Assembly (NCBI GenBank): GCA_000696115.1
Contig: JJOH01000007.1
Location: 62,001-126,000, forward strand
DNA length: 64,000 nt
DNA from: Streptomyces olindensis
Lineage (GTDB): Bacteria > Actinomycetota > Actinomycetes > Streptomycetales > Streptomycetaceae
Direction: 5' to 3'
Notes under the pieces: generated by a model
Databases searched by the model: none
The model's input: the letters and a program-made list of their open reading frames with translations, nothing else
What the model was told of the DNA's origin: nothing
Translations under genes and position numbers: made by a program
In this document: positions 1-8,191 of the stretch, in pieces
Layout: the number at the start of each line of letters is the position of its first letter
Position numbering within the stretch: position 1 is the stretch's first letter

Positions 1-919
1 GGTACCGGGCTCGAACCCGCGCTTCCTGGAGAAGGCCCAGGGCCTCCCGGCGGACCAGGTCTTCCTCGACCTGGAGGACGCCTGCGCCCCGCTGGCCAAG
101 CCCGAGGCGCGACACACCATCGTCAAGTTCCTCAATGAGGGCGACTGGGCGGGCAAGACGCGCGTGGTCCGGGTCAACGACTGGACGACCGAGTGGACGT
201 ACCGCGACGTCGTCACGGTCGTCGAGGGCGCCGGCCAGAACCTCGACTGCATCATGCTGCCGAAGGTGCAGGACGCCCAGCAGATCGTCGCCCTCGACCT
301 GCTGCTGACGCAGATCGAGAAGACCATGGGCTTCGAGGTCGGCAAGATCGGCATCGAGGCGCAGATCGAGAACGCGCAGGGCCTGAACAACGTCAACGAG
401 ATCGCGCAGGCCTCCCAGCGCGTGGAGACCATCATCTTCGGCCCGGCCGACTTCATGGCCTCCATCAACATGAAGTCGCTGGTCGTGGGCGAGCAGCCGC
501 CCGGCTACCCGGCGGACGCCTACCACTACATCCTGATGAAGATCCTGATGGCCGCCCGCGCCAACAACCTCCAGGCGATCGACGGCCCCTACCTGCAGAT
601 CCGCAACGTGGAGGGCTACCGCGAGGTCGCGCAGCGCGCCGCCGCCCTCGGCTTCGACGGCAAGTGGGTGCTGCACCCGGGCCAGGTCGAGGCGTCCAAC
701 GAGATCTTCTCGCCGTCGCAGGAGGACTACGACCACGCCGAGCTGATCCTGGACGCGTACGAGTACTACACGTCCGAGGCGGGCGGCAAGAAGGGCTCCG
801 CGATGCTCGGCGACGAGATGATCGACGAGGCCAGCCGCAAGATGGCCCTGGTCATCGCGGGCAAGGGACGCGCCGCCGGCATGCGGCGCACCAGCACGTT
901 CGAGATCCCGGAGGCGTGA
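1..919 (+). CDS. mcl: HpcH/HpaI-family CoA-ester lyase (malyl-CoA/methylmalyl-CoA lyase type), 5' partial
   Basis: Cytoplasmic C-C lyase of the citrate-lyase beta / HpcH superfamily. In the ethylmalonyl-CoA pathway this enzyme cleaves beta-methylmalyl-CoA to glyoxylate and propionyl-CoA and can act on malyl-CoA. The reading frame is open from base 2, so the true start lies upstream; about 305 residues are present and only a short N-terminus should be missing. Visible family features are the FLDLEDA segment with acidic metal ligands, a VRVND strand, the KIGIEAQIENAQG segment (glutamate that binds Mg) and the C-terminal GFDGKWVLHPGQ signature. The stop overlaps the GTG/ATG start zone of a MaoC gene, and an acyl-CoA dehydrogenase follows, which supports the pathway assignment. 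The alternative is another HpcH-family lyase, but the context makes Mcl the best reading. Confidence 0.85.
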   Translation, partial: VPGSNPRFLEKAQGLPADQVFLDLEDACAPLAKPEARHTIVKFLNEGDWAGKTRVVRVNDWTTEWTYRDVVTVVEGAGQNLDCIMLPKVQDAQQIVALDLLLTQIEKTMGFEVGKIGIEAQIENAQGLNNVNEIAQASQRVETIIFGPADFMASINMKSLVVGEQPPGYPADAYHYILMKILMAARANNLQAIDGPYLQIRNVEGYREVAQRAAALGFDGKWVLHPGQVEASNEIFSPSQEDYDHAELILDAYEYYTSEAGGKKGSAMLGDEMIDEASRKMALVIAGKGRAAGMRRTSTFEIPEA

Positions 920-924
920 CGGCC

Positions 925-1437
925 ATGCAGTTCGGACGCACCTACGAGGAGTTCGAGGTCGGGGCGACGTACAAGCACTGGCCGGGCAAGACGGTCACGG
1001 AGTACGACGACCACCTGTTCTGTCTCCTCACCATGAACCACCACCCGCTCCACATGGACACGAACTATGCGGAGAAGACGACCGACTTCGGCAAGAACGT
1101 CGTCGTGGGCAACTACATCTACTCCCTCCTGCTCGGCATGTCCGTGCCGGACATCTCCGGCAAGGCGATCGCCAACCTGGAGATCGAGTCGCTGAAGCAC
1201 GTGGCGCCGACCTTCCACGGCGACACGATCTACGGCCAGACGACCGTGCTCGACAAGTGGCCCTCGAAGTCGAAGAACGACCGCGGCATCGTGCACGTCG
1301 AGACCAAGGGCTACAAGCAGGACGGCACGCTGGTCTGCGTGTTCCGCCGCAAGGTGATGGTGCCGACCGAGACGTACATCAAGGAGCGCGGCGGCGAGCA
1401 GCCCGGCCGCCCGGAGCTGCGAGAGCAGGAGAAGTAG
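925..1437 (+). CDS. MaoC-like hotdog dehydratase, candidate mesaconyl-CoA hydratase
   Basis: A 170-residue single-hotdog MaoC-type protein, expected to hydrate or dehydrate a CoA ester. Next to Mcl and an acyl-CoA dehydrogenase it most plausibly hydrates mesaconyl-CoA to beta-methylmalyl-CoA. The N-terminal YEEFEVGATYKHWPGKTVTE stretch is typical of MaoC proteins, and the following segment with NHHPLHMD carries the conserved D/H hydratase region. The ATG at 925 was chosen because GGAGG at 910-914 is ideally spaced for it; the in-frame GTG at 916 would overlap the upstream TGA but sits too close to that site. Two bases separate its stop from the next ATG, so translation is probably coupled. 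Classical Mch proteins have two hotdog domains, so the exact substrate is inferred from context. Confidence 0.82.
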   Translation: MQFGRTYEEFEVGATYKHWPGKTVTEYDDHLFCLLTMNHHPLHMDTNYAEKTTDFGKNVVVGNYIYSLLLGMSVPDISGKAIANLEIESLKHVAPTFHGDTIYGQTTVLDKWPSKSKNDRGIVHVETKGYKQDGTLVCVFRRKVMVPTETYIKERGGEQPGRPELREQEK

Positions 1438-1439
1438 TC

Positions 1440-2645
1440 ATGGCGCGACTCGCCCAGACCGCCGGTCTGACGGACGTCCAGCAGGAGATCCTGTCCACCG
1501 TCCGGGACTTCGTGGACAAGGAGATCATTCCGGTCGCCACGGAGCTGGAGCACCGCGACGAGTACCCGCAAGCGATCGTCGACGGGCTGAAGGAGTTGGG
1601 CCTGTTCGGCCTGATGATCCCCGAGGAGTACGGGGGTCTGGGCGAGTCGCTCCTGACCTACGCCCTGTGCGTCGAGGAGATCGCGCGCGGGTGGATGTCG
1701 GTGTCCGGCATCATCAACACCCACTTCATCGTGGCGTACATGCTCAAGCAGCACGGCACGCAGGAGCAGAAGGACCACTTCCTGCCGAGGATGGCGGCCG
1801 GTGACATCCGGGGCGCCTTCTCGATGTCGGAGCCGGGCCTCGGCTCGGACGTCTCGGCGATCACGTCGAAGGCGGTGAAGGACGGCGACGAGTACGTCCT
1901 GAACGGCCAGAAGATGTGGCTCACGAACGGCGGAACGTCCTCTCTGGTGGCCGTTCTGGTCCGAAGTGACGAAGGTCACCCCGAGGGCACCGCGCCCCAC
2001 AAGTCGATGACGACCTTCCTCGTCGAGAAAGAGCCCGGCTTCGGTGAGGTCCGGCCCGGCCTCACCATCCCCGGCAAGATCGACAAGATGGGGTACAAGG
2101 GGGTCGACACCACCGAACTCATCATGGATGACCTGCGGATTCCTGCGGATCGCGTGCTCGGCGGGGTCACCGGCCGTGGTTTCTACCAGATGATGGACGG
2201 TGTCGAGGTGGGCCGCGTGAACGTGGCGGCGCGTGGCTGCGGCGTCGCTCAGCGTGCGTTCGAACTGGGTGTCCAGTACGCGCAGCAGCGTCACACCTTC
2301 GGGAAGCCGATCGCCCAGCACCAGGCGATCCAGTTCAAGCTGGCCGAGATGGCTACCAAGGTCGAGGCCGCCCATGCGATGATGGTGAACGCAGCTCGCA
2401 AAAAGGACTCCGGGGAGCGAAACGACCTCGAGGCTGGGATGGCGAAGTACCTCGCCTCCGAGTACTGCAAGGAGGTCGTCGAGGACGCCTTCCGGATCCA
2501 CGGCGGCTACGGCTTCTCCAAGGAGTACGAGATCGAACGCCTCTACCGTGAGGCGCCGATGCTGCTCATCGGTGAAGGTACCGCCGAGATCCAGAAAATG
2601 ATCATCGGCAGGCGGCTGCTCGAAGAGTATCGGTTCCAGGGCTAG
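1440..2645 (+). CDS. Acyl-CoA dehydrogenase, candidate (2S)-methylsuccinyl-CoA dehydrogenase
   Basis: A FAD flavoprotein of 401 residues, the usual length for the family. The N-terminal helical domain covers roughly residues 1-125, the beta domain with the FSMSEPGLGSD flavin/substrate-binding signature lies near 130, and the C-terminal helical domain carries RHTFGKPIAQHQ. IHGGYGFSKEYEIERLYREA near 355-375 and IGEGTAEIQ near 377 match the second PROSITE signature, with the catalytic glutamate in GEG. In the ethylmalonyl-CoA pathway this enzyme would oxidise methylsuccinyl-CoA to mesaconyl-CoA, the step before the preceding hydratase. The start ATG lies 2 bp after the MaoC stop. The substrate is inferred from neighbours; the family assignment is certain. 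Confidence 0.88.
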   Translation: MARLAQTAGLTDVQQEILSTVRDFVDKEIIPVATELEHRDEYPQAIVDGLKELGLFGLMIPEEYGGLGESLLTYALCVEEIARGWMSVSGIINTHFIVAYMLKQHGTQEQKDHFLPRMAAGDIRGAFSMSEPGLGSDVSAITSKAVKDGDEYVLNGQKMWLTNGGTSSLVAVLVRSDEGHPEGTAPHKSMTTFLVEKEPGFGEVRPGLTIPGKIDKMGYKGVDTTELIMDDLRIPADRVLGGVTGRGFYQMMDGVEVGRVNVAARGCGVAQRAFELGVQYAQQRHTFGKPIAQHQAIQFKLAEMATKVEAAHAMMVNAARKKDSGERNDLEAGMAKYLASEYCKEVVEDAFRIHGGYGFSKEYEIERLYREAPMLLIGEGTAEIQKMIIGRRLLEEYRFQG

Positions 2646-2815
2646 ATGTCCGGATACGGGGTGTTTTCTTGGAGAAGAAGATCACACCCCGTCAGCACTC
2701 TTCGGCCGCCGACTCGGCTGCCTGGCTTACCCAGTTAGGGCCCCGAGCCGCTACGATCGCCGGAAAGCCGCCGTCCCCCGTCAGAGTGCGGCATCATCCG
2801 CTACGAAGGTCATCC

Positions 2816-3472
2816 ATGCCCCACAGCCAAACCTCTGCACCTCGCGACAGCCGGGCCGGCGTACGCCTCGCGCGCGGAGCATCGCCGTGGCTCCTTCCGA
2901 CCGTCGCCACCGCAGCCCTCAGCCTGGCCCGGGCCCGCCGCTCCGGCGCCGCCAAGGCCGTCGCCGTTCCCGCCACCGCGCTCGCGGCGGGAATGCTGTG
3001 GTTCTTCCGCGACCCCGAGCGCGAGATCGCCCCGGGCCGGGTCATCTCGCCCGCCGACGGTGTGGTGCAGAGCATCATGCCGTGGAAGGACGGCCGCACC
3101 CGCGTCGCGATCTTCATGAGCCCGCTCAACGTCCACGTCAACCGCGCCCCGCTGGCCGGCACGGTGACGTCGGTCGAGCACGTCCCCGGTGGCTTCGTTC
3201 CCGCCTTCAACAAGGAGAGCGAGAACAACGAGCGCGTCGTCTGGCACCTCGACACCGAGCTCGGCGACATCGAGATGATCCAGATCGCCGGCGCGGTCGC
3301 CCGCCGCATCGTTCCCTACGTGCCCCAGGGCACCAAGGTCGAGCAGGGCGAGCGGATCGGCCTGATCCGCTTCGGCTCGCGGGTCGACCTCTACCTGCCC
3401 GAGGGCGTGGAGGTCGCGGTCGAGGTGGGACAGAAGACCGTGGCTGGGGTGACTCGCATTGACCGTGATTGA
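2816..3472 (+). CDS. psd: Phosphatidylserine decarboxylase proenzyme
   Basis: Converts phosphatidylserine to phosphatidylethanolamine at the membrane and matures by autocleavage to a pyruvoyl enzyme. The product is 218 residues, the short bacterial Psd-A form. There is one hydrophobic N-terminal segment (about residues 22-65), the FFRDPER and SPADG motifs, the INVHVNR-like segment in NVHVNRAPLAG, and RFGS near residues 185-188, where the serine gives the pyruvoyl group. The ATG at 2816 is chosen for GAAGG at 2805-2809, 6 bases upstream; the frame is open further upstream but that stretch is not Psd-like. It overlaps the start of pssA, so the pair is translationally coupled. Confidence 0.93.
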   Translation: MPHSQTSAPRDSRAGVRLARGASPWLLPTVATAALSLARARRSGAAKAVAVPATALAAGMLWFFRDPEREIAPGRVISPADGVVQSIMPWKDGRTRVAIFMSPLNVHVNRAPLAGTVTSVEHVPGGFVPAFNKESENNERVVWHLDTELGDIEMIQIAGAVARRIVPYVPQGTKVEQGERIGLIRFGSRVDLYLPEGVEVAVEVGQKTVAGVTRIDRD

Positions 3473-4313
3473 TCCTGACACCAAGGCCGGCTGGGTCCCG
3501 GACGCCGACGAGGTCGACGAAGAGGAGGAGATGCCCCTCTCTCTGCGCCTGTCGATAGCGGACACCCTGACGCTCGGCAACGCCACGTGCGGCTTCATGG
3601 CGGTGTACTTCACCACCACCGGCATCCTGATCCCGCACCTCACGGGCAGCCAGGAGACCGGCATGGCCCGCCACAGCGCGGCCACGGCGGTCATCCTGAT
3701 GCTCTGCGCGGCGGTCTTCGACCTGTTCGACGGCCTGGTGGCGCGCAAGCTGCGCTCCTCCCCCATGGGCGCCGAGCTGGACAACCTCTCCGACCTGATC
3801 AGCTTCGGCCTGGCGCCGGCGTACTTCGTGCTCGTGTACGGCATGGTCGCGGACGACGCCCACCAGCGGGTGGCGGCGGTCGGGGCGATCGTCGTCCTGC
3901 TGGCGGTGGTGCTCCGGCTTGCGCGGTTCTCCTGCGTCACGGTCAAGGACGGCACCTTCCAGGGCATGCCGTCGCCGTTCGGCGCGCTGACGGTGGTGTC
4001 CATCGTGCTGCTGGAGCTGCCCTTCGTGGCGACGCTGCTGGCGATCCTGGGGACGGCATGGCTCATGGTGTCCCGTGTGGAATACCCCAAACCCCGCGGT
4101 CGACTCGCGGTGGCGATGCTCTCGTGGATCGTGCTCAGCATGGGGCTGCTCGCGGCGTGGGCGTTCGACGCGCCGAGCGGACAGCTGCTGCTCCAGACGG
4201 GCTGCGCGCTGCAGCTGGTCATGGGGGCGGTGATCCCGCTGTTCGCGACGGCCCGGCGGGTGAACAACTTCCGTGACAACCGGCGGGAGGCGCGGGCGGC
4301 GCAGCTTCCGTAA
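3459..4313 (+). CDS. pssA: CDP-diacylglycerol--serine O-phosphatidyltransferase
   Basis: An integral membrane CDP-alcohol phosphatidyltransferase making phosphatidylserine, the substrate of the preceding Psd. The family signature DG-x2-AR-x8-G-x3-D-x3-D is complete, starting at DG 91-92 and ending with LDNLSD. Several transmembrane segments follow, including a run at about residues 135-150 and others near 175-260. The acidic N-terminal tail (DEVDEEEE) is cytoplasmic in style. The TTG at 3459 is taken as start because GGGGTGA at 3446-3452 is well placed; GTG at 3465 is an alternative. It overlaps psd by 14 bp. A strong hairpin follows directly. Confidence 0.92.
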   Translation: MTVIDPDTKAGWVPDADEVDEEEEMPLSLRLSIADTLTLGNATCGFMAVYFTTTGILIPHLTGSQETGMARHSAATAVILMLCAAVFDLFDGLVARKLRSSPMGAELDNLSDLISFGLAPAYFVLVYGMVADDAHQRVAAVGAIVVLLAVVLRLARFSCVTVKDGTFQGMPSPFGALTVVSIVLLELPFVATLLAILGTAWLMVSRVEYPKPRGRLAVAMLSWIVLSMGLLAAWAFDAPSGQLLLQTGCALQLVMGAVIPLFATARRVNNFRDNRREARAAQLP

Positions 4314-4327
4314 CGTGTTCGCGTACG

Positions 4328-4368
4328 ACGACGAAGGCCCCGAGCCATTGGCTCGGGGCCTTCGTCGT
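4328..4368. terminator. Bidirectional terminator hairpin
   Basis: Perfect 19-bp inverted repeat (4328-4346 and 4350-4368) around a 3-base loop ATT. It lies between the convergent pssA and glycerate kinase genes and can serve both. Confidence 0.88.
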
Positions 4369-4393
4369 GTCGGCGGCCGCGGGACCGCCCGGC

Positions 4394-5554
4394 TCAGGTC
4401 AGGAAGTCCTGGGCGATGCGCTCCGCCACGCGTTCCAGGATCGGGCCCGCCTCCGCGATGCACTTCGCGACGTCCGGCTCCGCGTCCGTCAGGGGGTAGG
4501 CCCGGCGGATCCCCGCCCGGCCCAGGGCGCCCGGGGGCAGGGCGAGGCGGCCGCAGACCGCGACGACGTCCTTGCCGGCGGCACGGGCCGCGGCGGCGAC
4601 CCCGGCCGGGGCCTTGCCATGGAGGGTCTGCTCGTCGAGGGAGCCCTCCCCGGTGATCACCAGGTCGGCACGGTCCAGGGCGGGAGCGAAGCCCAGGACG
4701 TCGAGCATGACCTCGATGCCCGGGCGGAAATCCGCGCCCAGGAGCAGGGCGCCGTAGCCGATGCCGCCGGCGGCGCCCGCGCCCGGGGCGGCCGCGTACT
4801 CGGCGGCCCTAGGGCCGGCCGGGCCCTGAAGCACCTCCGCGAAGTGCGCCAGGGCGGCGTCCAGGGCCGCCACGTCGTCCGGGGAGGCGCCCTTCTGCGG
4901 GCCGTAGACCGCGGGTGCGCCCTTCGGGCCGGTCAGGGGGTTGTCCACGTCGCTCGCGAGGATGAATTCGATCTCGGTGAGACGTGGGTCGAGTCCCGAC
5001 AGGTCCGCGGTCGCCAGCTCGGCGAGACCGCCGCCGCCCGGGGGCACCGGCTCACCGTCCGCGTCCAGGAACCGGGCGCCCAGCGCCGACAGCATCCCGG
5101 CGCCGCCGTCCGTGGTGGCGCTGCCGCCGACCCCGAAGACGATCGTGCGGGCACCCGCGTCCAGGGCGGCCCGCAGCAGCTCACCGCTGCCGTACGTGGA
5201 CGCCGTGAGCGGTGCGAAGACCCCGGCGGGCAGCCGCTGGAGTCCGCTCGCCTCGGCCATCTCCACGACCGCGGTGCCGTCGCGCAGCGCGAACGCCGCC
5301 GTCACCTCGTCGCCGAGGGGGCCGGCGACCCGCGCCTCCCGGCGCTCGAACCCGGCCGCGACCGCCGCGGCCACCGTCCCGTCGCCGCCGTCGGCCACGG
5401 GCAGCGCCTCGACCTCCAGGTCGGGCACGACCCGGCGCAGCCCGGCCGTCACCCGCTCGGCGACCTCCACGGCCGTCAGCGACCCCTTGAACTTGTCCGC
5501 GGCGACGAGCACCCGCTGCGTCCTCCGGGCATCGCTCACTGCAGCGTCCGCCAC
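4394..5554 (-). CDS. Glycerate kinase, GarK/GlxK family
   Basis: Phosphorylates glycerate (family members make 2- or 3-phosphoglycerate) in the cytoplasm, feeding glyoxylate-derived carbon into glycolysis. Family motifs are clear: AADKFKGSLTA at the N-terminus, PVADGGDGT, EMAEASGLQ, FGVGGSATTDGGAGM (nucleotide/glycerate pocket) and ITGEGSLDEQT near the C-terminus. The start is taken as GTG 5554 with AGGGGAG a few bases upstream, giving 386 residues; the ATG at 5593 would add a basic tail not seen in the family. The gene is monocistronic, ends against the shared terminator after pssA, and is divergent from the next gene. Confidence 0.9.
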   Translation of the reverse strand: MADAAVSDARRTQRVLVAADKFKGSLTAVEVAERVTAGLRRVVPDLEVEALPVADGGDGTVAAAVAAGFERREARVAGPLGDEVTAAFALRDGTAVVEMAEASGLQRLPAGVFAPLTASTYGSGELLRAALDAGARTIVFGVGGSATTDGGAGMLSALGARFLDADGEPVPPGGGGLAELATADLSGLDPRLTEIEFILASDVDNPLTGPKGAPAVYGPQKGASPDDVAALDAALAHFAEVLQGPAGPRAAEYAAAPGAGAAGGIGYGALLLGADFRPGIEVMLDVLGFAPALDRADLVITGEGSLDEQTLHGKAPAGVAAAARAAGKDVVAVCGRLALPPGALGRAGIRRAYPLTDAEPDVAKCIAEAGPILERVAERIAQDFLT

Positions 5555-5661
5555 TTGCACTCCCCTTGCTCTCCGGGCCCTCACGCACGTCAAGGCCAGT
5601 CGCGCCGCAGCGACCTTAACCGGAGGAGACCCCGGCCGTCAGCCCGTGCCCATCCCATGGA

Positions 5662-5701
5662 CCTGAGGGTCCTCGCCCTCAGGGGCGCGGGGAACCCCGC
5701 G
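5662..5701. repeat. Tandem small hairpins of the Streptomyces GGGGCGCGGGGAAC intergenic repeat type
   Basis: CCTGAGGG (5662-5669) pairs with CCCTCAGG (5676-5683), and CGCGGGG (5686-5692) pairs with CCCCGCG (5695-5701) over AA. The core AGGGGCGCGGGGAA resembles a dispersed intergenic repeat I know from many Streptomyces genomes. It sits in the divergent gap between glycerate kinase and the ADP-ribosylglycohydrolase gene. Confidence 0.6.
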
Positions 5702-5786
5702 AGAAACCACCGCGCACCTGCACCCGCGCAACGACCCGCGGCCCCACCGCCTCGGGCACCCTGCGGGAAACGGGTAGACGGCATGC

Positions 5787-6857
5787 ATGACCCTCGTCGA
5801 CAACGAGACGGCGCCGACCAACCGCATCCTCGGCGGCTGGACGGGCCGCATCGCGGGAAACATGCTGGGCAAACCGGTCGAGCAGGGCGAGCTCTGGACG
5901 CGCGAGCGCATCGACCGCTTCCTCAGGCAGGCCGCCGCCCTCCCCCTGACCGACTACCTGCCCGAGCCCACCGGCGACCTCGAAATCGCCCTGCGCCCCG
6001 AATGGCGCGAGTGCGTCCGCGGTCGCATCCACGGCAGCTGCCGTGACGACGACATCGACTACGCGATCCTCGGCCTGGACCTGCTGGAGACGTACGGCTT
6101 CGGCTTCAGCACCGAGCAGGTCGGCGACCTGTGGCTGCTGCGGCTGCCCTACCTCCAGACGTTCACCGCCGAGCGCGCCGCGTACCGCAACCTCGCCAAC
6201 GGGCTCAGGCCGCCGCTGACGGCGACCTACGACAACCCGTACCAGGAATGGATCGGGGCGCTGATCAGGGCCGACATCTACGGCTGGACCTGCCCCGGCG
6301 TGCCGCGCCGGGCCGCCTCGCTGGCCCGGCGGGACGCGGTGCTGTCGCACACCGGCAACGGGGTCTACGGGGCGATGTGGGCGGCGGCGCTGATCGCGGC
6401 GGCGTTCACGGCGCCCACCGTGCGGCACGCCGTCGACGAGGCCCTCGCCGTGATCCCGGCGAGCAGCCGCCTGGCCCGCACGGTACGGCGGGTGGCCTCC
6501 CTGCACGACACCGGGATGTCCTGGGAGGACACGCTCACCACGGTCGCCGAGGAGACCGTCGGGATGAGCTGGATCCACACCGTCCCGAACGCGGCCGTGC
6601 TCACCGCCGGCCTGCTCTACGGCGACGGCGACTTCACCCGGACCATCACCCTGACCGTCCGCGGCGGCCTGGACACCGACTCCAACGGCGCGACGGCGGG
6701 TTCCGTCGCGGGTGTGTTCGGCGGGGTGGCGGGCATCCCCGACCAGTGGAAGGCGCCGCTGGAGGACACGGTCCGCAGCGCGGTGTTCGGCTTCGACGGG
6801 GTGCGGATCAGCGAGCTGGCGGAGCGGACGGTGCGGCTGGCGGAGTCCGCGGCCTGA
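5787..6857 (+). CDS. ADP-ribosylglycohydrolase-family protein
   Basis: A 356-residue member of the ARH/DraG superfamily, whose characterised members hydrolyse ADP-ribose linkages using two Mg ions. The N-terminal RILGGWTGRIAGNMLGKPVE is the usual family opening. SCRDDDIDYAI (about residues 80-90) supplies the first metal-binding aspartates, and GGLDTDSNGATAGSVAGV near residue 295 supplies the second set. There is no signal peptide. The ATG at 5787 begins just before conserved sequence; no strong Shine-Dalgarno is visible. The specific substrate is unknown: many bacterial ARH-fold proteins act on small molecules or have unassigned roles. Nudix and Sir2 genes are close downstream. Confidence 0.85.
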   Translation: MTLVDNETAPTNRILGGWTGRIAGNMLGKPVEQGELWTRERIDRFLRQAAALPLTDYLPEPTGDLEIALRPEWRECVRGRIHGSCRDDDIDYAILGLDLLETYGFGFSTEQVGDLWLLRLPYLQTFTAERAAYRNLANGLRPPLTATYDNPYQEWIGALIRADIYGWTCPGVPRRAASLARRDAVLSHTGNGVYGAMWAAALIAAAFTAPTVRHAVDEALAVIPASSRLARTVRRVASLHDTGMSWEDTLTTVAEETVGMSWIHTVPNAAVLTAGLLYGDGDFTRTITLTVRGGLDTDSNGATAGSVAGVFGGVAGIPDQWKAPLEDTVRSAVFGFDGVRISELAERTVRLAESAA

Positions 6858-6981
6858 CCGGCGCGAACCGGCCATTCACGGGACGCTCGGGGCGGTCCGT
6901 CCGGTCTTCCGGTTGAACCCCGCCTGCCGTCCGTCCGCTGAGGACCGGCCCGTCGCCGTCGAGCCCGCAGGTCATTCCGCT

Positions 6982-6995
6982 TGGAAGCGCTTTCA
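6982..6995. promoter_or_regulatory. LacI/GalR-type (cre-like) operator
   Basis: TGGAAGCGCTTTCA is an almost perfect palindrome with the central CG typical of LacI/GalR-family operators and matches the catabolite-responsive-element style consensus. It lies about 145 bp before the secreted-protein gene at 7140 in a 282-bp gap. A candidate -10, TAAAGT, lies at about 7053-7058. Nothing else is recognisable in the gap 6858-7139. Confidence 0.5.
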
Positions 6996-7139
6996 TCCGG
7001 ATTGATTCCGGCCACTTCCACGCGAGCCGGCCAACGAGATCAAACCCAAACCTAAAGTGATCAGGCCGTCGGGCCAGCCGATCATTTCCGGTCACCGACT
7101 CGCTTCCTCTCTGCCCCCCAACAGAAAGCGCGTGCTCGT

Positions 7140-7595
7140 ATGTCTCGTCTCAGAACCGCCCTGCGTGCCGCCGCCTCCGCGACCGTCCTGGCCGGCGCCG
7201 TCCTCACCGCGCCGCAGGCCGTCGCCGCCGAGCAGCCCACGGTCACGGCGGCCGCGGCCAACGTGTGCGGCAGCGGCTACACGCTGCGCAAGGCGATCCC
7301 GCTGCCGCTCGGCACCGAGCCCAGCGAGCGTCTGGCCACGCTGTTCTCCTACGAGAACGGCGGCAAGGGCTGCGTCATCCTCGACAACAACGTCGGCCGG
7401 GCGCAGTACATGTACGTGCAGGTCTGCAAGGTGGGCGGCACGGCCTGCGACCCCGACTCGGGCAACTTCAGCGAGTACGCGGGTCCGGTGTACGTCTCCA
7501 GCTTCGCCTGCGCCCCGGTGACCGCGAAGATGGGCTCGTCCTCCAGCAGCCTCTACATCAACTACAAGTCCAGCTACGTCTTCCCGTGCGGCTGA
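7140..7595 (+). CDS. Small secreted six-cysteine protein of unknown function
   Basis: I do not recognise the family. The 151-residue product has a Sec signal peptide (basic MSRLRTALR, hydrophobic core, AVAA cleavage region near residue 30). The mature part is about 120 residues, rich in G/S/Y/N, with six cysteines in VCGSGY, GKGCVI, VCKVGG, TACDPD, FACAP and the C-terminal PCG. Six cysteines suggest three disulfides and a compact extracellular fold. No catalytic motif is visible. The gene stands alone behind a LacI-type operator candidate, so it may be carbon-source regulated. It ends 28 bp before the Nudix gene. Confidence 0.78.
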   Translation: MSRLRTALRAAASATVLAGAVLTAPQAVAAEQPTVTAAAANVCGSGYTLRKAIPLPLGTEPSERLATLFSYENGGKGCVILDNNVGRAQYMYVQVCKVGGTACDPDSGNFSEYAGPVYVSSFACAPVTAKMGSSSSSLYINYKSSYVFPCG

Positions 7596-7623
7596 GGCGG
7601 GAGCCGGTGGCTACCCTGCTGCG

Positions 7624-8118
7624 ATGACCACCTCTCCTGACTACGCCGCCTACATCGCCTCCCTGCCCCGCGTCCTGGCCGGTGCCGCCGCGCTGTTCCG
7701 GGACGGCGAGGGCCGTGTCCTGCTCGTCGAACCCAACTACCGGGAGGGCTGGGCGCTGCCGGGCGGCACCGTCGAGTCCGACGACGGCGAGACACCGCGG
7801 CAGGGCGCGCGGCGCGAGACGGCCGAGGAGATCGGCCTGGACCGTGAGCTCGGCCGGCTGCTGGCGGTCGACTGGGTGCACGGCACCGGCCGTCCGCCGC
7901 TCGTGGCGTACCTGTACGACGGCGGGGTGCTCGGCGAGGACGACCTCAAGGCGATCCGGCTCCAGGAGGAGGAGTTGCTGTCGTGGCGGCTGGTCCCGCG
8001 CGAGGACCTGGCCGAGTACCTCCCGGGCGCCCTCGGCCGCCGGGTGCTGACCGGGCTGGACGTGCTGGCGGACGGCTCGGGCCCGGCGGAGCTGGAGAAC
8101 GGCCACCGGGTGGCCTGA
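7624..8118 (+). CDS. Nudix hydrolase
   Basis: A 164-residue cytoplasmic Nudix protein hydrolysing a nucleoside diphosphate linked to another moiety. The Nudix box is recognisable as GGTVESDDGETPRQGARRET followed by AEEIGL, with the REx2EExGL metal-binding core at about residues 69-76. The loop between the first glycine and the first glutamate is slightly longer than the GX5E consensus. Start ATG 7624. It lies between an ADP-ribosylglycohydrolase-family gene and a Sir2 gene, which makes ADP-ribose or a NAD-derived compound an attractive but unproved substrate. Confidence 0.85.
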   Translation: MTTSPDYAAYIASLPRVLAGAAALFRDGEGRVLLVEPNYREGWALPGGTVESDDGETPRQGARRETAEEIGLDRELGRLLAVDWVHGTGRPPLVAYLYDGGVLGEDDLKAIRLQEEELLSWRLVPREDLAEYLPGALGRRVLTGLDVLADGSGPAELENGHRVA

Positions 8119-8191
8119 CCGGCCCCGCCCGGGCCGCCGCCGTTCGATATCCGCTCGCCGCCCCGGTGCGGCCCGGCCTACGCTCGGTGGC

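Noticed and set aside
766..1296. Minus-strand open frame across the lyase and MaoC genes
   Set aside because: Antisense shadow without motifs, in a region fully explained by plus-strand genes.
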